A stretch of DNA of 64,000 nucleotides from Celeribacter sp. PS-C1. GTDB taxonomy: Bacteria; Pseudomonadota; Alphaproteobacteria; Rhodobacterales; Rhodobacteraceae. The stretch covers positions 124,001 through 188,000 of the forward strand of contig NZ_JAHXRW010000001.1 in assembly GCF_019429625.1 (NCBI RefSeq), in the 5' to 3' direction. The translations under genes and the position numbers were made by a program. The notes under the pieces were generated by a model. The model was not told the DNA's origin, made no database searches, and saw only the letters and a list, made by a program, of their open reading frames with translations. Of this stretch, positions 35,778-46,178 are shown one piece after another (position 1 is the stretch's first letter; each line of letters opens with the position of its first letter).

Positions 35778-38758
35778 TGTTCACTGACGACGGAAGCCCC
35801 AAACTTTTCGGCGTTCCATGTGGTGCGCATTATCCAACCGCGATCAAAAACGGACTTCTCGCCCGGCTGAAAGACATGCCGCCGGACATGCTCGCCCGGA
35901 CCGAGATTTTCGTAAATACCTCTCGGATGAAGAAGGAAATCCAAGAAGCATTCGAGGACGGATCGACCCGGTTTCTGCCGAAATTGCGTCTTTTGTCTCA
36001 TCTCGGCATGGATCATGACTTTATGGATTTGCCGGTCCCGATCAGCGGGCTGAGACGTCGACTTGAGTTAGCGCAGCTCGTTTCCCATTTTCTAAAACAA
36101 GAGCCACAATTCGCCACACGCTCCTCGGTCTTCGATCTGTCGGACAGCCTCGCGCTTCTGTTTGCCGAGATGCAGGACGAAGGCGTAAAGCCCGAAGACA
36201 TTCAAAACCTGAAAGTTCCAGACGCCTCTGGCCACTGGCAAAAATCGCTTCAGTTCCTCTCAATTCTGTTCGGACTTTTTGCAGATGACGGCGCTACAGA
36301 GTTGAGCGGCGAGGATCGTCTGCGGGTTGTCATCGAACGCCTTGAAAAAACGTGGGCCACAACGCCGCCGGATCATCCAATTCTCATCGTCGGCTCCACC
36401 GGTTCACGCGGCATGACGGCGCGTTTCATGTCCTTGGTGGCCCAGCTCCCGAATGGGGCGGTGATCCTTCCGGGTGTTGACTTTGATATGCCGTCCGAGG
36501 TTTGGGGACAGATTTATGGCGAAGACCGTGTAGCCGTCGAGCACCCTCAAGAACGGATGGCGCGGATGGCGCATCGTTTGGGCCTTAGGCCAGATCGCAT
36601 CCAGAGATGGGACGCCGACACACAGGAAATTCAGAGCCGAAACCGACTTGTTTCGCTCGCATTGCGCCCAGCACCCATCACCGATCAGTGGATGAAAGAA
36701 GGGCCGGCGTTTCAGGGAATCGAAGAGGCGACGAAGCATCTGTCCCTCATCGAAGCGCCGGACATGCGGCTTGAATCCAATGCGATTGCGCTCGTCCTTC
36801 GCCGCGCAGTGCATGACGGCAAAACCGCCGCGCTCGTCACGCCGGATCGCGATCTGGCGCGGCGTGTGACCGCACTTTTGGGACGGTGGAATATCGTACC
36901 GGACGACAGCGCGGGTGTTCCGCTCAACCAAACGCCTCCGGGACGGCTTTTGCGCCATGTGGTTGGACTTATCGGACGCAATTTGTCCTCCGAGGATTTG
37001 TTGGTTTTGTTAAAGCACCCCCTTTGTGCGCGCGGCACTCAGGAAGGCGCGCCGGAAGATGACGCGCGAGGTTTTCACCTTCTGTGGACGCGTGAACTTG
37101 AGGTTCACCTGCGGCGAAAGTCGCTTGCCTTTCCGACCCGCGAAGATCTTTTGCATTGGGCGATCAAATCTGGCGAAGACAAAGACGACAAAGACGCCCG
37201 ACTGGCTTGGGCCGGGTGGGTTGCGGATCAAAGTGAACACTTTCATGAGGCTCCGAACGGCTCGCTCGGCGTGCACCTGGATCGTCTTATTACGCTAAGT
37301 TCGAAACTGGTTATGGGGCCGAAATCGTCCGATGATCGTGAACTCTGGGCACAACACGCAGGGCGCGAGGCAAAGCGCGTTGTTGAGGGGCTTTATCGCG
37401 AAGCAGACCACGCGGGCGCGATGACAAGTATGGAGTTCGGGGATCTCTTCCGTGCTATTCTAGGGCGCGAAACTGTCCGCGATCCATCTCCCAAACATCC
37501 AAAAGTGATGATCTGGGGGACGCTTGAAGCACGCGCACTCGGTGCCGATCTGGTTATTTTGGGCGGTCTCAACGAGAGCATTTGGCCGCAAAGCGTCGGA
37601 CAGGACCCGTGGTTCAGCCGCGATATGAGGCGCCAAGCGGGGCTTTTGTCCCCGGAACAAAGCATTGGCCTTTCCGCCCATGATTTTCAGCAAGCCATTG
37701 CCGCGCCCGAGGTCATCCTGACCCGAGCAAAACGCGATGCGGAGGCGGAAACCGTTGCCTCCCGCTGGCTCATTCGGCTGACAAACCTCATGGCTGGCAT
37801 GTCTGACGCAGGCCGAGAGGCTTTGAAAAACATGCGCACGCGCGGCTCGGACTGGATTGTGTTGGCGGAACATTTGGACAAGCCGGAGTTTACGCTACCC
37901 TCCGCCAAACGCCCAAGCCCGCGTCCGCCCGTTGCAGCGCGTCCACGGCAACTGTCGGTCACACGGATCGAGACGTTGATCCGCGACCCTTATGACATCT
38001 ACGCCAGCCGTATTTTGCGACTGAACAAACTCGATCCGCTGAGCCGAGAGCCCGATGTGCGCGAAAGAGGCACGGCGCTCCATGCGATCATGGAGAGCTA
38101 TCTGTCGCAAATCGGCGAGGAAAGTCATGAGGAAGCACTGGCTCGTTTTCTGACGGTCGCCGAAGAGGTTTTGGAGCGCGAGGTATCCTGGCCCTCCGCG
38201 CGTCGGGTTTGGCTCGGCCGTGTGAGGCGCATTGCTGATGGGCTTGTTACGCGGGAGCGTGAACGACTGGCCAAAGGTAAGCCTGTTGGAATTGAGGCAA
38301 AAGGTGCGATGCATCTGTCCGAGGTGGACTTTTCGCTGACCTGCAAGGCTGATCGGATTGATCGCAAAGAGGACGACACTTTCGTCATCTACGACTATAA
38401 ATCCGGTTCGCCGCCCACAGAAAAGCAGACGAAAATCTTCAACATTCAACTTCATCTGGAAGCGGCGATGATGGAAGAGGGCAAATTCGAAAATGTGCCG
38501 ATGGGGCGCGTGTCCGAGGTGGCCTATCTCGGGTTGAACAACACACTTTCGGAAACCGTCCTACAACTTGAGCCCGCCGACATTGATGAGGTCAAAGAAA
38601 AGCTGGTGCAGTTGATCCGCTCTTACGACGACCCCGAACTCGGTTATTCCGCGCGGCGGATGATGAAAACCGTGCGCTTTGAGACGGATTTCGAGCATCT
38701 GTCCCGCTACGGGGAATGGTCCGACGCCGACACGCCTGTGCCGGAGGATTTGGAATGA
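35777..38758 (+). CDS. addB: double-strand break repair protein AddB
   Basis: AddB is the inactivated-helicase/nuclease subunit of AddAB, the RecBCD counterpart that resects double-strand breaks and hands them to RecA. The 993-aa protein matches the alphaproteobacterial type: N-terminal FGVPCGAHYPTA, RALGADLVILGGLNESIWPQ in the middle and a C-terminal RecB-type nuclease domain with FVIYDYKSGSPP. I did not see the four-Cys iron-sulfur arrangement of Firmicutes AddB. It overlaps murU by 1 bp and addA by 4 bp. Confidence 0.94.
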   Translation: MFTDDGSPKLFGVPCGAHYPTAIKNGLLARLKDMPPDMLARTEIFVNTSRMKKEIQEAFEDGSTRFLPKLRLLSHLGMDHDFMDLPVPISGLRRRLELAQLVSHFLKQEPQFATRSSVFDLSDSLALLFAEMQDEGVKPEDIQNLKVPDASGHWQKSLQFLSILFGLFADDGATELSGEDRLRVVIERLEKTWATTPPDHPILIVGSTGSRGMTARFMSLVAQLPNGAVILPGVDFDMPSEVWGQIYGEDRVAVEHPQERMARMAHRLGLRPDRIQRWDADTQEIQSRNRLVSLALRPAPITDQWMKEGPAFQGIEEATKHLSLIEAPDMRLESNAIALVLRRAVHDGKTAALVTPDRDLARRVTALLGRWNIVPDDSAGVPLNQTPPGRLLRHVVGLIGRNLSSEDLLVLLKHPLCARGTQEGAPEDDARGFHLLWTRELEVHLRRKSLAFPTREDLLHWAIKSGEDKDDKDARLAWAGWVADQSEHFHEAPNGSLGVHLDRLITLSSKLVMGPKSSDDRELWAQHAGREAKRVVEGLYREADHAGAMTSMEFGDLFRAILGRETVRDPSPKHPKVMIWGTLEARALGADLVILGGLNESIWPQSVGQDPWFSRDMRRQAGLLSPEQSIGLSAHDFQQAIAAPEVILTRAKRDAEAETVASRWLIRLTNLMAGMSDAGREALKNMRTRGSDWIVLAEHLDKPEFTLPSAKRPSPRPPVAARPRQLSVTRIETLIRDPYDIYASRILRLNKLDPLSREPDVRERGTALHAIMESYLSQIGEESHEEALARFLTVAEEVLEREVSWPSARRVWLGRVRRIADGLVTRERERLAKGKPVGIEAKGAMHLSEVDFSLTCKADRIDRKEDDTFVIYDYKSGSPPTEKQTKIFNIQLHLEAAMMEEGKFENVPMGRVSEVAYLGLNNTLSETVLQLEPADIDEVKEKLVQLIRSYDDPELGYSARRMMKTVRFETDFEHLSRYGEWSDADTPVPEDLE

Positions 38759-41700
38759 CCGCGATGAACGAAGCAACCCGTCGCCAACTCATGGCGGCAC
38801 GTCCCGATATGTCGACTTGGGTGTCGGCCAATGCGGGCTCGGGCAAGACCAAGGTGCTGACAGATCGCGTGGCGCGCCTGTTGCTCGACGGCACGCCGCC
38901 GCAGCACATTCTCTGTCTGACCTACACCAAGGCGGCCGCCGCAGAGATGCAGAACCGGCTGTTCAAACGGCTGGGTGATTGGGCGATGCTGCCGGATGCG
39001 GAGTTGATCGAAGAGCTCAAGACTCTTTCACCTGAAAAGCAGCTTGATTCCGAGATTTTGCGACACGCCCGCACCTTGTTTGCTCGTGCGATTGAGACGC
39101 CGGGCGGGCTGAAAATCCAGACGATCCACTCATTTTGTAGTGCGCTCCTGCGGCGCTTTCCGCTTGAGGCGGGCGTGTCGCCGCAATTCAAGGAAATGGA
39201 CGAACGCCAGTCCCGACGGATGGTGTCGGAGATTGTCGAAAACATCGCTCTTGGGCCACGCCGAGATGTCATCGATGATGTTGCGCTTTATGTCAGTGAT
39301 CTTGATCTCACGGATTTGGCGCTCAGTGTGGTCGCCAAACGCGATCAGTTTTTGCACTATCCCGAGCAGGCTGACATTTGGCGTTGGTTTTCACTCCCAG
39401 AAGGCTATGACGAAGCACGGCTCTTGAGCGATGTCTTTCTCGGCGGCGAAAAAGAAATGTTGCTTGATTGCGCAGCCTTGATGGAAAGCTCTAGCGCGGC
39501 AGATCAGAAAGCCGCCGTATTTTTCCGAGATTGGGCTGGATTAGAGCCTGGTTTGAACTTGGTCGAAAGCCTGTGTGACAAGCTTTTGGCCGGTGAAAAG
39601 GCCAAGACAAATCCACTCGGCTCAAAATTCTACGCCCAACACTCAAGCCTGCCGACACGAAAACTGATCGATGCACATCCGGGCGCTTTTGATCGGCTCG
39701 AAGCCTTTATGAAGCGTGTGGAGGCGGTGCGACCGCATCTCTTTGGTCTTAAAGACGCGCGCAAAACACTTGCGCTTCATCGCTTTGCGCAAGAAATCCT
39801 GCCGCCCTACATGGAGCGCAAAGCGCAGCTTGGCCTGTTGGATTTCGACGACATGATCCGCCGTGCGAAAGATCTTTTGTCGATCTCGAATGTGTCACAA
39901 TGGGTGCTGTATCGCCTCGATGGCGGGATCGACCACATCCTTGTGGATGAGGCCCAAGACACCAGCCCCGATCAATGGCGCGTTGTGCAACTTTTGGCGG
40001 GAGAGTTCACAGCGGGCGAGGGCGCGCGGGCGGACGTCACACGGACGATCTTTGTCGTTGGCGATCACAAACAGTCGATCTACTCCTTCCAAGGCGCCGC
40101 ACCCGACGCTTTTGACGAGATGAAAGCGCATTTTGGCGAGCGTTTGAATGCCGTCGGTCAGCCGCTTCAAGACCTCTCGCTGCAATATTCCTTCCGCTCT
40201 TCGCCTGCCATTTTGACGGCGACCGACAAAGTTTTTGCGGCGATCAATGGCGAGGGCGTCGGAGGTATCCCGGAGCATATCGCGTTCTTTGACGACATTC
40301 CGGGGCGAGTGGACCTTTGGTCTTTGGAAGAGCCCGAAGACCTGTCGAAAGAAGACAAGGAAGAGCGCGAGAAAGAGGAAAGTCGGTGGGAAGACCCGAT
40401 TGATGTGATCCACCCGGAGGAGCCGAACCCGAGACTTGCAAAACGGATCGCTAATTTCGTGGCCGAACAGCTGGCACATGGCTCTATTCCTGAAAAAAAC
40501 GGGGTAGGGCGGCGGATTGAACCCGGTGATATTTTGATTCTTGTTCAAAGGCGGTCCCCTTTGTTCCGTCTGATCCTCAAGGAGCTTAAATCCCACCCTG
40601 CCGCCATTCCTGTCGCCGGCGCCGATCGCATGACATTGGGCGAAGAAATGGCGGTCAAAGACTTGCGATCTCTGCTCGCATTCTTGTCCTTGCAGGACGA
40701 CGATCTGGCGCTCGCCGAAACGCTGAAATCGCCGCTGTTTAATTGGTCGGAACGAGACCTCTATCAGCTCGCACATGGTCGGACGACAATTACACTTTGG
40801 CGATCGCTTTATGAGCGGCGCAAAGAATGGCCCGAGACCTATGCGGTTCTCGAAGACCTGCGACAAACCTCTGATTTCTTGCGGCCTTACGACCTGATCG
40901 AACGGGTTCTGATCCGTCATGAGGGCCGGCGGAAGTTCATCGCGCGACTCGGTAAAGAGGCCGAAGACGGGCTCGATGCACTTTTGCATCAGGCCCGCAA
41001 CTACGAGACCTCCGAGACGCCCAGCCTGACCGGCTTCATCGCCTGGCTCGAGTCCCAAACCATCCAACTCAAACGCGTGCTCGATGAAAACTCGAACCTC
41101 GTGCGGGTGATGACCGCGCATGGCTCGAAAGGGTTGGAGGCGCCCATCGTAATCCTGCCTGACACGCTGAAAACGCTGCGCGAAACGCGGGATGAATTCA
41201 TCACACCGCAAGAAGGTCAGATCGTTTGGAAAGGCGCATCAGGTCAAAGGTCCGATCTGACAAAAGAGACCCTAAACCAGCTCAAAATGCGTGATCTGGA
41301 GGAAGATCGGCGCCTTTTGTATGTGGCAATGACCCGTGCCGAAAAATGGCTGATCGTGTGTGGAGCAGGCAAGGATACACTGGGAACGTGGTACGATTTG
41401 GTGAAAAACGGGGTGGGTGAGCTTGAGACTGAAAACCTGGAACTCGCCGGGTTCATGGGCACGCGCTACGCCATCGGCGACTGGCCAGAGGCCTCCGTCC
41501 CGCAGACCACCGCTCAGAAGAGCAACCATATCCTGCCGGAGTGGGCTCACAAGCCTGCCGAGGCACCTTCCGAGACAGCAAAGCGCATCTCGCCGTCTGA
41601 CCTCGGTGGCGCCAAGGCGCTTGCAGGGGAAGAATCCAGTCTCGACAAGGAGGCGGCGATGCGACGCGGTAGCCAGCTTCACAAGCTGATCGAAATCTTA

Positions 41701-42174
41701 CCGGAAGTCAGCGAAGAGCGTCGCGAAGAGGTGGCTCGTTTTGTGCTCTCCACGGGCGAGGACGCCGCACTTGAGAGCGAAATTCCGGAACTGATGGATG
41801 AGGCTCTCGGCGTTCTCAATCAAACCTATGAGTGGGAGGTCTTCGGCCCGAATTCGCTGTCCGAGGTGCCTTATACTGCCACACTCACCACAAAACTGGG
41901 CGACCAGATCATTCAAGGCATCATCGACCGCCTGATCATCACACCCGAAAAGGTCCAGATCGTCGATTACAAATCCAACACCGTGATCCCGGAGCGTGTC
42001 GAGGATATTCCAGAGGGTCTTTTGCGCCAACTCGGCGCCTATGCGCAGGCCTGTCAGGAAATCTACCCCGAGCGTGAAATCGAAGTGGCGCTTCTTTGGA
42101 CCAAGACGGCCACACTTTGTCCTGTACCTCTCGACATCGTGATGAGCGCACTGGGTCGCACCGCCACATCTTGA
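38755..42174 (+). CDS. addA: double-strand break repair helicase AddA
   Basis: AddA is the UvrD-type 3'-5' helicase and second nuclease of AddAB. The 1139-aa protein has Walker A VSANAGSGKTKVLTDRVARL, motif II ILVDEAQDTSPDQW, motif III GDHKQSIYSFQGA, motif V VMTAHGSKGLEAPIVIL, motif VI RRLLYVAMTRAEKW and C-terminal nuclease motif VQIVDYKSNTV. I start at ATG 38755, which overlaps the addB stop (ATGA). It is followed by trxA after 57 bp. Confidence 0.96.
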   Translation: MTAMNEATRRQLMAARPDMSTWVSANAGSGKTKVLTDRVARLLLDGTPPQHILCLTYTKAAAAEMQNRLFKRLGDWAMLPDAELIEELKTLSPEKQLDSEILRHARTLFARAIETPGGLKIQTIHSFCSALLRRFPLEAGVSPQFKEMDERQSRRMVSEIVENIALGPRRDVIDDVALYVSDLDLTDLALSVVAKRDQFLHYPEQADIWRWFSLPEGYDEARLLSDVFLGGEKEMLLDCAALMESSSAADQKAAVFFRDWAGLEPGLNLVESLCDKLLAGEKAKTNPLGSKFYAQHSSLPTRKLIDAHPGAFDRLEAFMKRVEAVRPHLFGLKDARKTLALHRFAQEILPPYMERKAQLGLLDFDDMIRRAKDLLSISNVSQWVLYRLDGGIDHILVDEAQDTSPDQWRVVQLLAGEFTAGEGARADVTRTIFVVGDHKQSIYSFQGAAPDAFDEMKAHFGERLNAVGQPLQDLSLQYSFRSSPAILTATDKVFAAINGEGVGGIPEHIAFFDDIPGRVDLWSLEEPEDLSKEDKEEREKEESRWEDPIDVIHPEEPNPRLAKRIANFVAEQLAHGSIPEKNGVGRRIEPGDILILVQRRSPLFRLILKELKSHPAAIPVAGADRMTLGEEMAVKDLRSLLAFLSLQDDDLALAETLKSPLFNWSERDLYQLAHGRTTITLWRSLYERRKEWPETYAVLEDLRQTSDFLRPYDLIERVLIRHEGRRKFIARLGKEAEDGLDALLHQARNYETSETPSLTGFIAWLESQTIQLKRVLDENSNLVRVMTAHGSKGLEAPIVILPDTLKTLRETRDEFITPQEGQIVWKGASGQRSDLTKETLNQLKMRDLEEDRRLLYVAMTRAEKWLIVCGAGKDTLGTWYDLVKNGVGELETENLELAGFMGTRYAIGDWPEASVPQTTAQKSNHILPEWAHKPAEAPSETAKRISPSDLGGAKALAGEESSLDKEAAMRRGSQLHKLIEILPEVSEERREEVARFVLSTGEDAALESEIPELMDEALGVLNQTYEWEVFGPNSLSEVPYTATLTTKLGDQIIQGIIDRLIITPEKVQIVDYKSNTVIPERVEDIPEGLLRQLGAYAQACQEIYPEREIEVALLWTKTATLCPVPLDIVMSALGRTATS

Positions 42175-42231
42175 CCCGTCAGGGGCAGAGGCATAGGTTT
42201 TCGCTCAAGTACAAAATTCAGGAGAAGCCCC

Positions 42232-42552
42232 ATGGCAACTGTAAAAGTCAGCGATGACACGTTCAGCACCGAAGTTCTCGAATCCGACATCCCCGTAGTT
42301 GTCGATTTCTGGGCGGAATGGTGCGGCCCGTGTAAACAAATCGGCCCGTCCCTCGAAGAACTGTCCGAGGAACTCGACGGCAAAGTTAAAATCGTCAAAG
42401 TGAACGTCGATGAGAACCCGAACTCGCCGGCTCAATTCGGTGTGCGTTCGATCCCGGCGCTGTTCATGTTCAAAGGCGGCGAAGTGGCCTCTGCCAAAAT
42501 CGGCGCGGCCCCCAAAGCGGCTCTGGCCAACTGGATCAACGAAGAAGCCTGA
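42232..42552 (+). CDS. trxA: thioredoxin
   Basis: A 106-aa thioredoxin 1 with the redox motif [20 protein letters not shown], the cis-Pro loop [16 protein letters not shown] and the expected Trx fold. It reduces disulfides in ribonucleotide reductase and other enzymes. The ATG follows AGGAG. It lies 57 bp after addA, a conserved neighbour pair in alphaproteobacteria, and ends at a strong terminator. Confidence 0.97.
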   Translation: MATVKVSDDTFSTEVLESDIPVVVDFWAEWCGPCKQIGPSLEELSEELDGKVKIVKVNVDENPNSPAQFGVRSIPALFMFKGGEVASAKIGAAPKAALANWINEEA

Positions 42553-42576
42553 TCCGGCCTCAGAGAATAGGAATTC

Positions 42577-42601
42577 GGGCGCCCAATGTGGCGCCCTTTT
42601 T
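42577..42601 (+). terminator. rho-independent terminator of trxA
   Basis: A perfect 7-bp GC stem (GGGCGCC at 42577-42583 and GGCGCCC at 42590-42596), CAATGT loop, then TTTTT. It lies 24 bp past the trxA stop. Confidence 0.9.
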
Positions 42602-42623
42602 CATGCGCGCTCAGTCCCCATGG

Positions 42624-42652
42624 TTGCACCCGACCCATTGCGCCCTCATATA
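42624..42652 (+). promoter_or_regulatory. candidate heat-shock (RpoH) promoter of hslVU
   Basis: TTGCAC (42624-42629), a 17-bp spacer and CATATA (42647-42652) lie 24 bp before the hslV ATG. The pattern resembles alphaproteobacterial RpoH promoters, and hslVU is a classic heat-shock operon. Confidence 0.35.
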
Positions 42653-42676
42653 GATTGCCAAGCGAAAGGACCTCTT

Positions 42677-43234
42677 ATGTCGAAAGAAGAATTTCCCGGC
42701 TGGCACGGCACGACGATCATCGGCGTGCGGCGCGGTGGTGAAGTGGTTGTGGCCGGTGACGGTCAGGTGAGTCTTGGCCAAACCGTGATCAAAGGCACGG
42801 CACGCAAGGTGCGGCGGTTGTCTCCGGGCGGGCAGGACGTGGTTTGCGGCTTTGCCGGATCGACCGCAGATGCATTCACGCTTTTGGAGCGGCTTGAAAC
42901 CAAATTGGAGGCCACCCCGGGGCAATTGGCCCGCGCCTGTGTCGAGTTGGCAAAAGATTGGCGGACCGACAAATACCTGTCGAAACTCGAAGCCATGTTG
43001 ATCGTCACGGATGGCGACACGCTTTTGGTTGTGACCGGAGCAGGGGACGTCTTGGAGCCCGAGCATGACATCGCAGCGATTGGATCGGGCGGGAATTTCG
43101 CGCTCGCGGCCGCGCGCGGTCTCATGGAAACCGACAAAGACGCGGAAAGCATTGCACGCGACGCGATGAAGATCGCCTCCGACATCTGTGTCTACACCAA
43201 TGGCAACCTGACGGTTGAGAAGATTAGCAAATGA
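42677..43234 (+). CDS. hslV: ATP-dependent protease subunit HslV
   Basis: HslV is the proteasome-like threonine peptidase of HslUV. In the 185-aa precursor the sequence [20 protein letters not shown] contains the catalytic Thr, which must become N-terminal after processing of the first 11 or so residues. [18 protein letters not shown] and [20 protein letters not shown] are typical. I start at ATG 42677 with AAAGGA upstream. It overlaps hslU by 4 bp (ATGA). Confidence 0.96.
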   Translation: MSKEEFPGWHGTTIIGVRRGGEVVVAGDGQVSLGQTVIKGTARKVRRLSPGGQDVVCGFAGSTADAFTLLERLETKLEATPGQLARACVELAKDWRTDKYLSKLEAMLIVTDGDTLLVVTGAGDVLEPEHDIAAIGSGGNFALAAARGLMETDKDAESIARDAMKIASDICVYTNGNLTVEKISK

Positions 43235-44535
43235 CTGACCTGACCCCCCGCGAAATTGTCTCCGAACTGGACCGCTTTATCATCGGCCAAAATGACGCCA
43301 AACGCGCCGTTGCCGTGGCCTTGCGCAACCGTTGGCGGCGCAAGCAGCTGTCCGATGATCTGCGTGACGAAGTGTATCCGAAAAACATCCTGATGATCGG
43401 GCCGACCGGCGTGGGCAAGACGGAGATTTCCCGTCGTCTCGCCAAACTCGCCAAGGCGCCGTTCATCAAGGTTGAAGCCACAAAATTCACCGAGGTCGGC
43501 TATGTCGGTCGCGATGTGGAACAAATCGTGCGCGATCTCGTCGATGCGGCGATTTCTCAGACCCGCGAACATATGCGCGACGATGTGAAAACCAAAGCGC
43601 AAGAGGCCGCCGAAGAGCGCGTGATCGAAGCCATCGCTGGCTCGGACGCCCGCGAGCAAACCCGCGAGATGTTCCGCAAAAAACTGCGCTCCGGCGAGTT
43701 GGACAACACGGTGATTGAGCTTGATCTTCAGGACAGCGCGATGCCGATGGGCATGTTCGAAGTCCCCGGCCAGCCGCAAATGGGCGGGGCGATGAACCTC
43801 GGTGATCTTTTCGGCAAGGCCTTTGGTGGCCGCACGGTGAAAAAGAAAATGACCGTCGCCGAAAGCTACGATGTGCTCATTGGCGAAGAGGCCGACAAGC
43901 TTTTGGACGATGAAACCGTGACCCGTGTGGCGCTTGAGTCCGTACAGGAAAACGGCATCGTGTTCCTTGATGAGATCGACAAGGTCTGCACCCGGCAAGA
44001 GGCCCGTGGCGGCGATGTTTCACGTGAAGGCGTGCAGCGCGATCTGTTGCCACTCATTGAGGGCACCACGGTGTCCACCAAACACGGCCCGGTGAAAACG
44101 GATCACATCCTGTTCATCGCCTCTGGCGCGTTCCACATAGCTAAACCCTCGGATTTGTTGCCGGAATTGCAGGGGCGTTTGCCGATCCGTGTGGAGTTGC
44201 GGGCGTTGGAAGAGGGCGATTTCGTCCGCATTCTGACCGAAACCGACAATGCGCTCACCCTGCAATACAAGGCGCTGATGGAGACCGAAGAGGTCGAAGT
44301 CACTTTCTCCGAGGATGGGATCGCAGCGATTGCGAAACTGGCCGCCGATGTGAACAGTTCGGTCGAGAATATCGGCGCGCGGCGGCTTTATACGATCATG
44401 GAGCGGGTGTTTGAGGAGCTGTCTTTCGCAGCACCCGACAAGCCCGGCGAAAAGATCACAGTCGATGCCGCCTATGTTCATGCCCATGTCGATGAGATGG
44501 CCAAGGCGGCGGATGTTAGTCGCTATATGCTCTAA
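43231..44535 (+). CDS. hslU: ATP-dependent protease ATPase subunit HslU
   Basis: HslU is the AAA+ unfoldase that feeds substrates to HslV. At 434 aa it is normal length and contains [20 protein letters not shown], Walker [12 protein letters not shown], Walker [13 protein letters not shown], the pore motif GYVGRD and the C-terminal SRYML that docks into HslV. It is translationally coupled to hslV. Its stop abuts the convergent Smr gene with no gap. A partial parS-like sequence at 44016 is probably chance. Confidence 0.97.
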   Translation: MTDLTPREIVSELDRFIIGQNDAKRAVAVALRNRWRRKQLSDDLRDEVYPKNILMIGPTGVGKTEISRRLAKLAKAPFIKVEATKFTEVGYVGRDVEQIVRDLVDAAISQTREHMRDDVKTKAQEAAEERVIEAIAGSDAREQTREMFRKKLRSGELDNTVIELDLQDSAMPMGMFEVPGQPQMGGAMNLGDLFGKAFGGRTVKKKMTVAESYDVLIGEEADKLLDDETVTRVALESVQENGIVFLDEIDKVCTRQEARGGDVSREGVQRDLLPLIEGTTVSTKHGPVKTDHILFIASGAFHIAKPSDLLPELQGRLPIRVELRALEEGDFVRILTETDNALTLQYKALMETEEVEVTFSEDGIAAIAKLAADVNSSVENIGARRLYTIMERVFEELSFAAPDKPGEKITVDAAYVHAHVDEMAKAADVSRYML

Positions 44536-45141
44536 TCACTTTTTGCGGCGCAGGTAGACGTAATAGGCGCCTGTGCCGCCATGTTTGAGATGGGCCTCAG
44601 TGACCTGAAGCACCGCATCCCGCAATGGCGCCATATGGAGCCAATGCGGGACCTGATGCTTTAGCACGCCTTTGCGTACAGGGATGGGACCGTCGTCGTC
44701 GCGATGTTTGCCCTTACCGGTGATCACCAAAACCAGACGCCGGTCCATCGCCCAGGAACTCAGGATAAAACGCGTAAGCGCCGGATGCGCTTGAGCAATC
44801 GTCATGCCGTGAAGATCAATCCGACCTTCGGGCGCGAGATTACCTTTGCGCATTTTACCGAATTTCTTGCGATCCATCCTGAGCGGGGCTTGCGCCAACC
44901 GGTCCGAGATGGACGGGGCAAGATCGTGGCCTATCGCGCGACTTGTGGCGTGTTTGCCAATCTCCAGATCGAAATCGAAAGGCTCTCGGACAATCGGTGC
45001 GGTGGGTTTCGGCAGGTTCGGTTTCTCTGGACGGGCCAAGGGCGCAGGGGCTTTCGAGATGTGCAGAGGTTTTGCCGTCTTTTTCACGGCATTCCACAGA
45101 CCCTTGTCCTCTTCGCTTAGGGTTTTCTTGCGCCGGCTCAC
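44536..45141 (-). CDS. Smr-domain protein
   Basis: A 201-aa protein with a basic, Pro-rich N-terminal half (about residues 1-95) and a C-terminal Smr domain: GRIDLHGMTIAQAHPALTRF, LVLVITGKGKHRDD and GVLKHQVPHWLHMAPL. Smr domains bind or cut nucleic acids; related proteins are linked to RNA nuclease or ribosome rescue. It is encoded last in the tim44-mltA-smr operon, overlapping mltA by 4 bp and abutting hslU end-to-end. Confidence 0.9.
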   Translation of the reverse strand: MSRRKKTLSEEDKGLWNAVKKTAKPLHISKAPAPLARPEKPNLPKPTAPIVREPFDFDLEIGKHATSRAIGHDLAPSISDRLAQAPLRMDRKKFGKMRKGNLAPEGRIDLHGMTIAQAHPALTRFILSSWAMDRRLVLVITGKGKHRDDDGPIPVRKGVLKHQVPHWLHMAPLRDAVLQVTEAHLKHGGTGAYYVYLRRKK

Positions 45142-46178
45142 CCTTCTGCCCTTTCCTCATAGGCATAGGCCAGCTGGATCGGCAAAAGAACGACCATGCG
45201 ACCCGGATCGCGAATTTTCCCGGCCTGATCGCCCGCAAGGTCCCCCGTGCCGAAAAAAATATCGGCCCGCTGAGCGCCTTTGATGGCGGAGCCGGTGTCT
45301 TGCGCGATCATCAGACGATGCAGGGGCTCTGCGCCCTCTTTCTCGATCCAAACCGGCGCCCCCAAGGGCACGAATTTAGGATCGACCGCGATGGAGCGCA
45401 TCGTGGTTATAGACCGATGCATGGCCCCGATTGGGCCTTTCTCGGCGGGCAGACGCGGCAATTCGCGGAAGAACACATAGGAGGGATTAAAGTTCAAAAG
45501 CGCCTCGCCTTCGACCGGATTGCGGCGCACCCAGTTCTGGATCACCTTGGCAGAGACCTGATGCGCGTCGTAGACACCGCGCCGGATCAACTCCTGCCCG
45601 ATAGAGCGGTAATTGCGGCCATTGTGACCCGCATAGCCGATGCGCATAACGGAGCCGTTTTCCAAACGGATACGACCGGAGCCTTGCACTTGGAGGAAAA
45701 ACAACTCCACCGGATCATCGACCCAGGCAATTTCAAGCCCGCGTCCAGCAAGTGCCCCGTCGGAAATGTCCTGACGCGCCAGATAGGCTTCGCCGGAGAC
45801 GACATCTGAAGGCATGCGGTAGACGGGATAGCGATACCGTCCGGTTTGGAACCGAGAACCGCGCAGTTCCGGTTCAAAATAGCCGGTGAACAAAGGCTCG
45901 GCACCATCTTCGATCAGGACCGGTCGAAACAAAAGTTCGAAGAAACTCCGTGCCTCATCGGTGGTCGACGCAAAGGCACAGAGCTGCGGCCATTCCGGAC
46001 CATCAATCAGATCACAGGTCTCGCGGAAAACGGAAAGAGCCGCGGCGTGATCGTCCGCGGCCCATCCGGGTAGGTCATCGAAAGAGAGGACACGCACCAT
46101 CATGTCATCCGAAGATGCCGCCGGCGCGTTCAAAGCCAGCAAGGCTGCAACAGCCGCACGCGCCAGCTTTCTCCACAT
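45138..46178 (-). CDS. mltA: membrane-bound lytic murein transglycosylase A
   Basis: MltA cleaves glycosidic bonds of peptidoglycan to form 1,6-anhydromuropeptides. A signal peptide (about residues 1-22, ending near APAASS) precedes the MltA core with FTGYFEPELRGSR, LEIAWVDDPVELFFLQVQGS and the C-terminal 3D domain MIAQDTGSAIKGAQRADIFFG that supplies the catalytic Asp. No lipobox Cys is visible after the signal peptide, so it may be soluble in the periplasm. It overlaps the Tim44-like gene by one base and smr by four. Confidence 0.93.
   Translation of the reverse strand: MWRKLARAAVAALLALNAPAASSDDMMVRVLSFDDLPGWAADDHAAALSVFRETCDLIDGPEWPQLCAFASTTDEARSFFELLFRPVLIEDGAEPLFTGYFEPELRGSRFQTGRYRYPVYRMPSDVVSGEAYLARQDISDGALAGRGLEIAWVDDPVELFFLQVQGSGRIRLENGSVMRIGYAGHNGRNYRSIGQELIRRGVYDAHQVSAKVIQNWVRRNPVEGEALLNFNPSYVFFRELPRLPAEKGPIGAMHRSITTMRSIAVDPKFVPLGAPVWIEKEGAEPLHRLMIAQDTGSAIKGAQRADIFFGTGDLAGDQAGKIRDPGRMVVLLPIQLAYAYEERAEG

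Noticed and set aside
44016-44031. parS-like sequence TGTTTCACGTGAAGGC in hslU
   Set aside because: Three mismatches, all in one half-site, and far from the other parS sites; likely chance within coding sequence.
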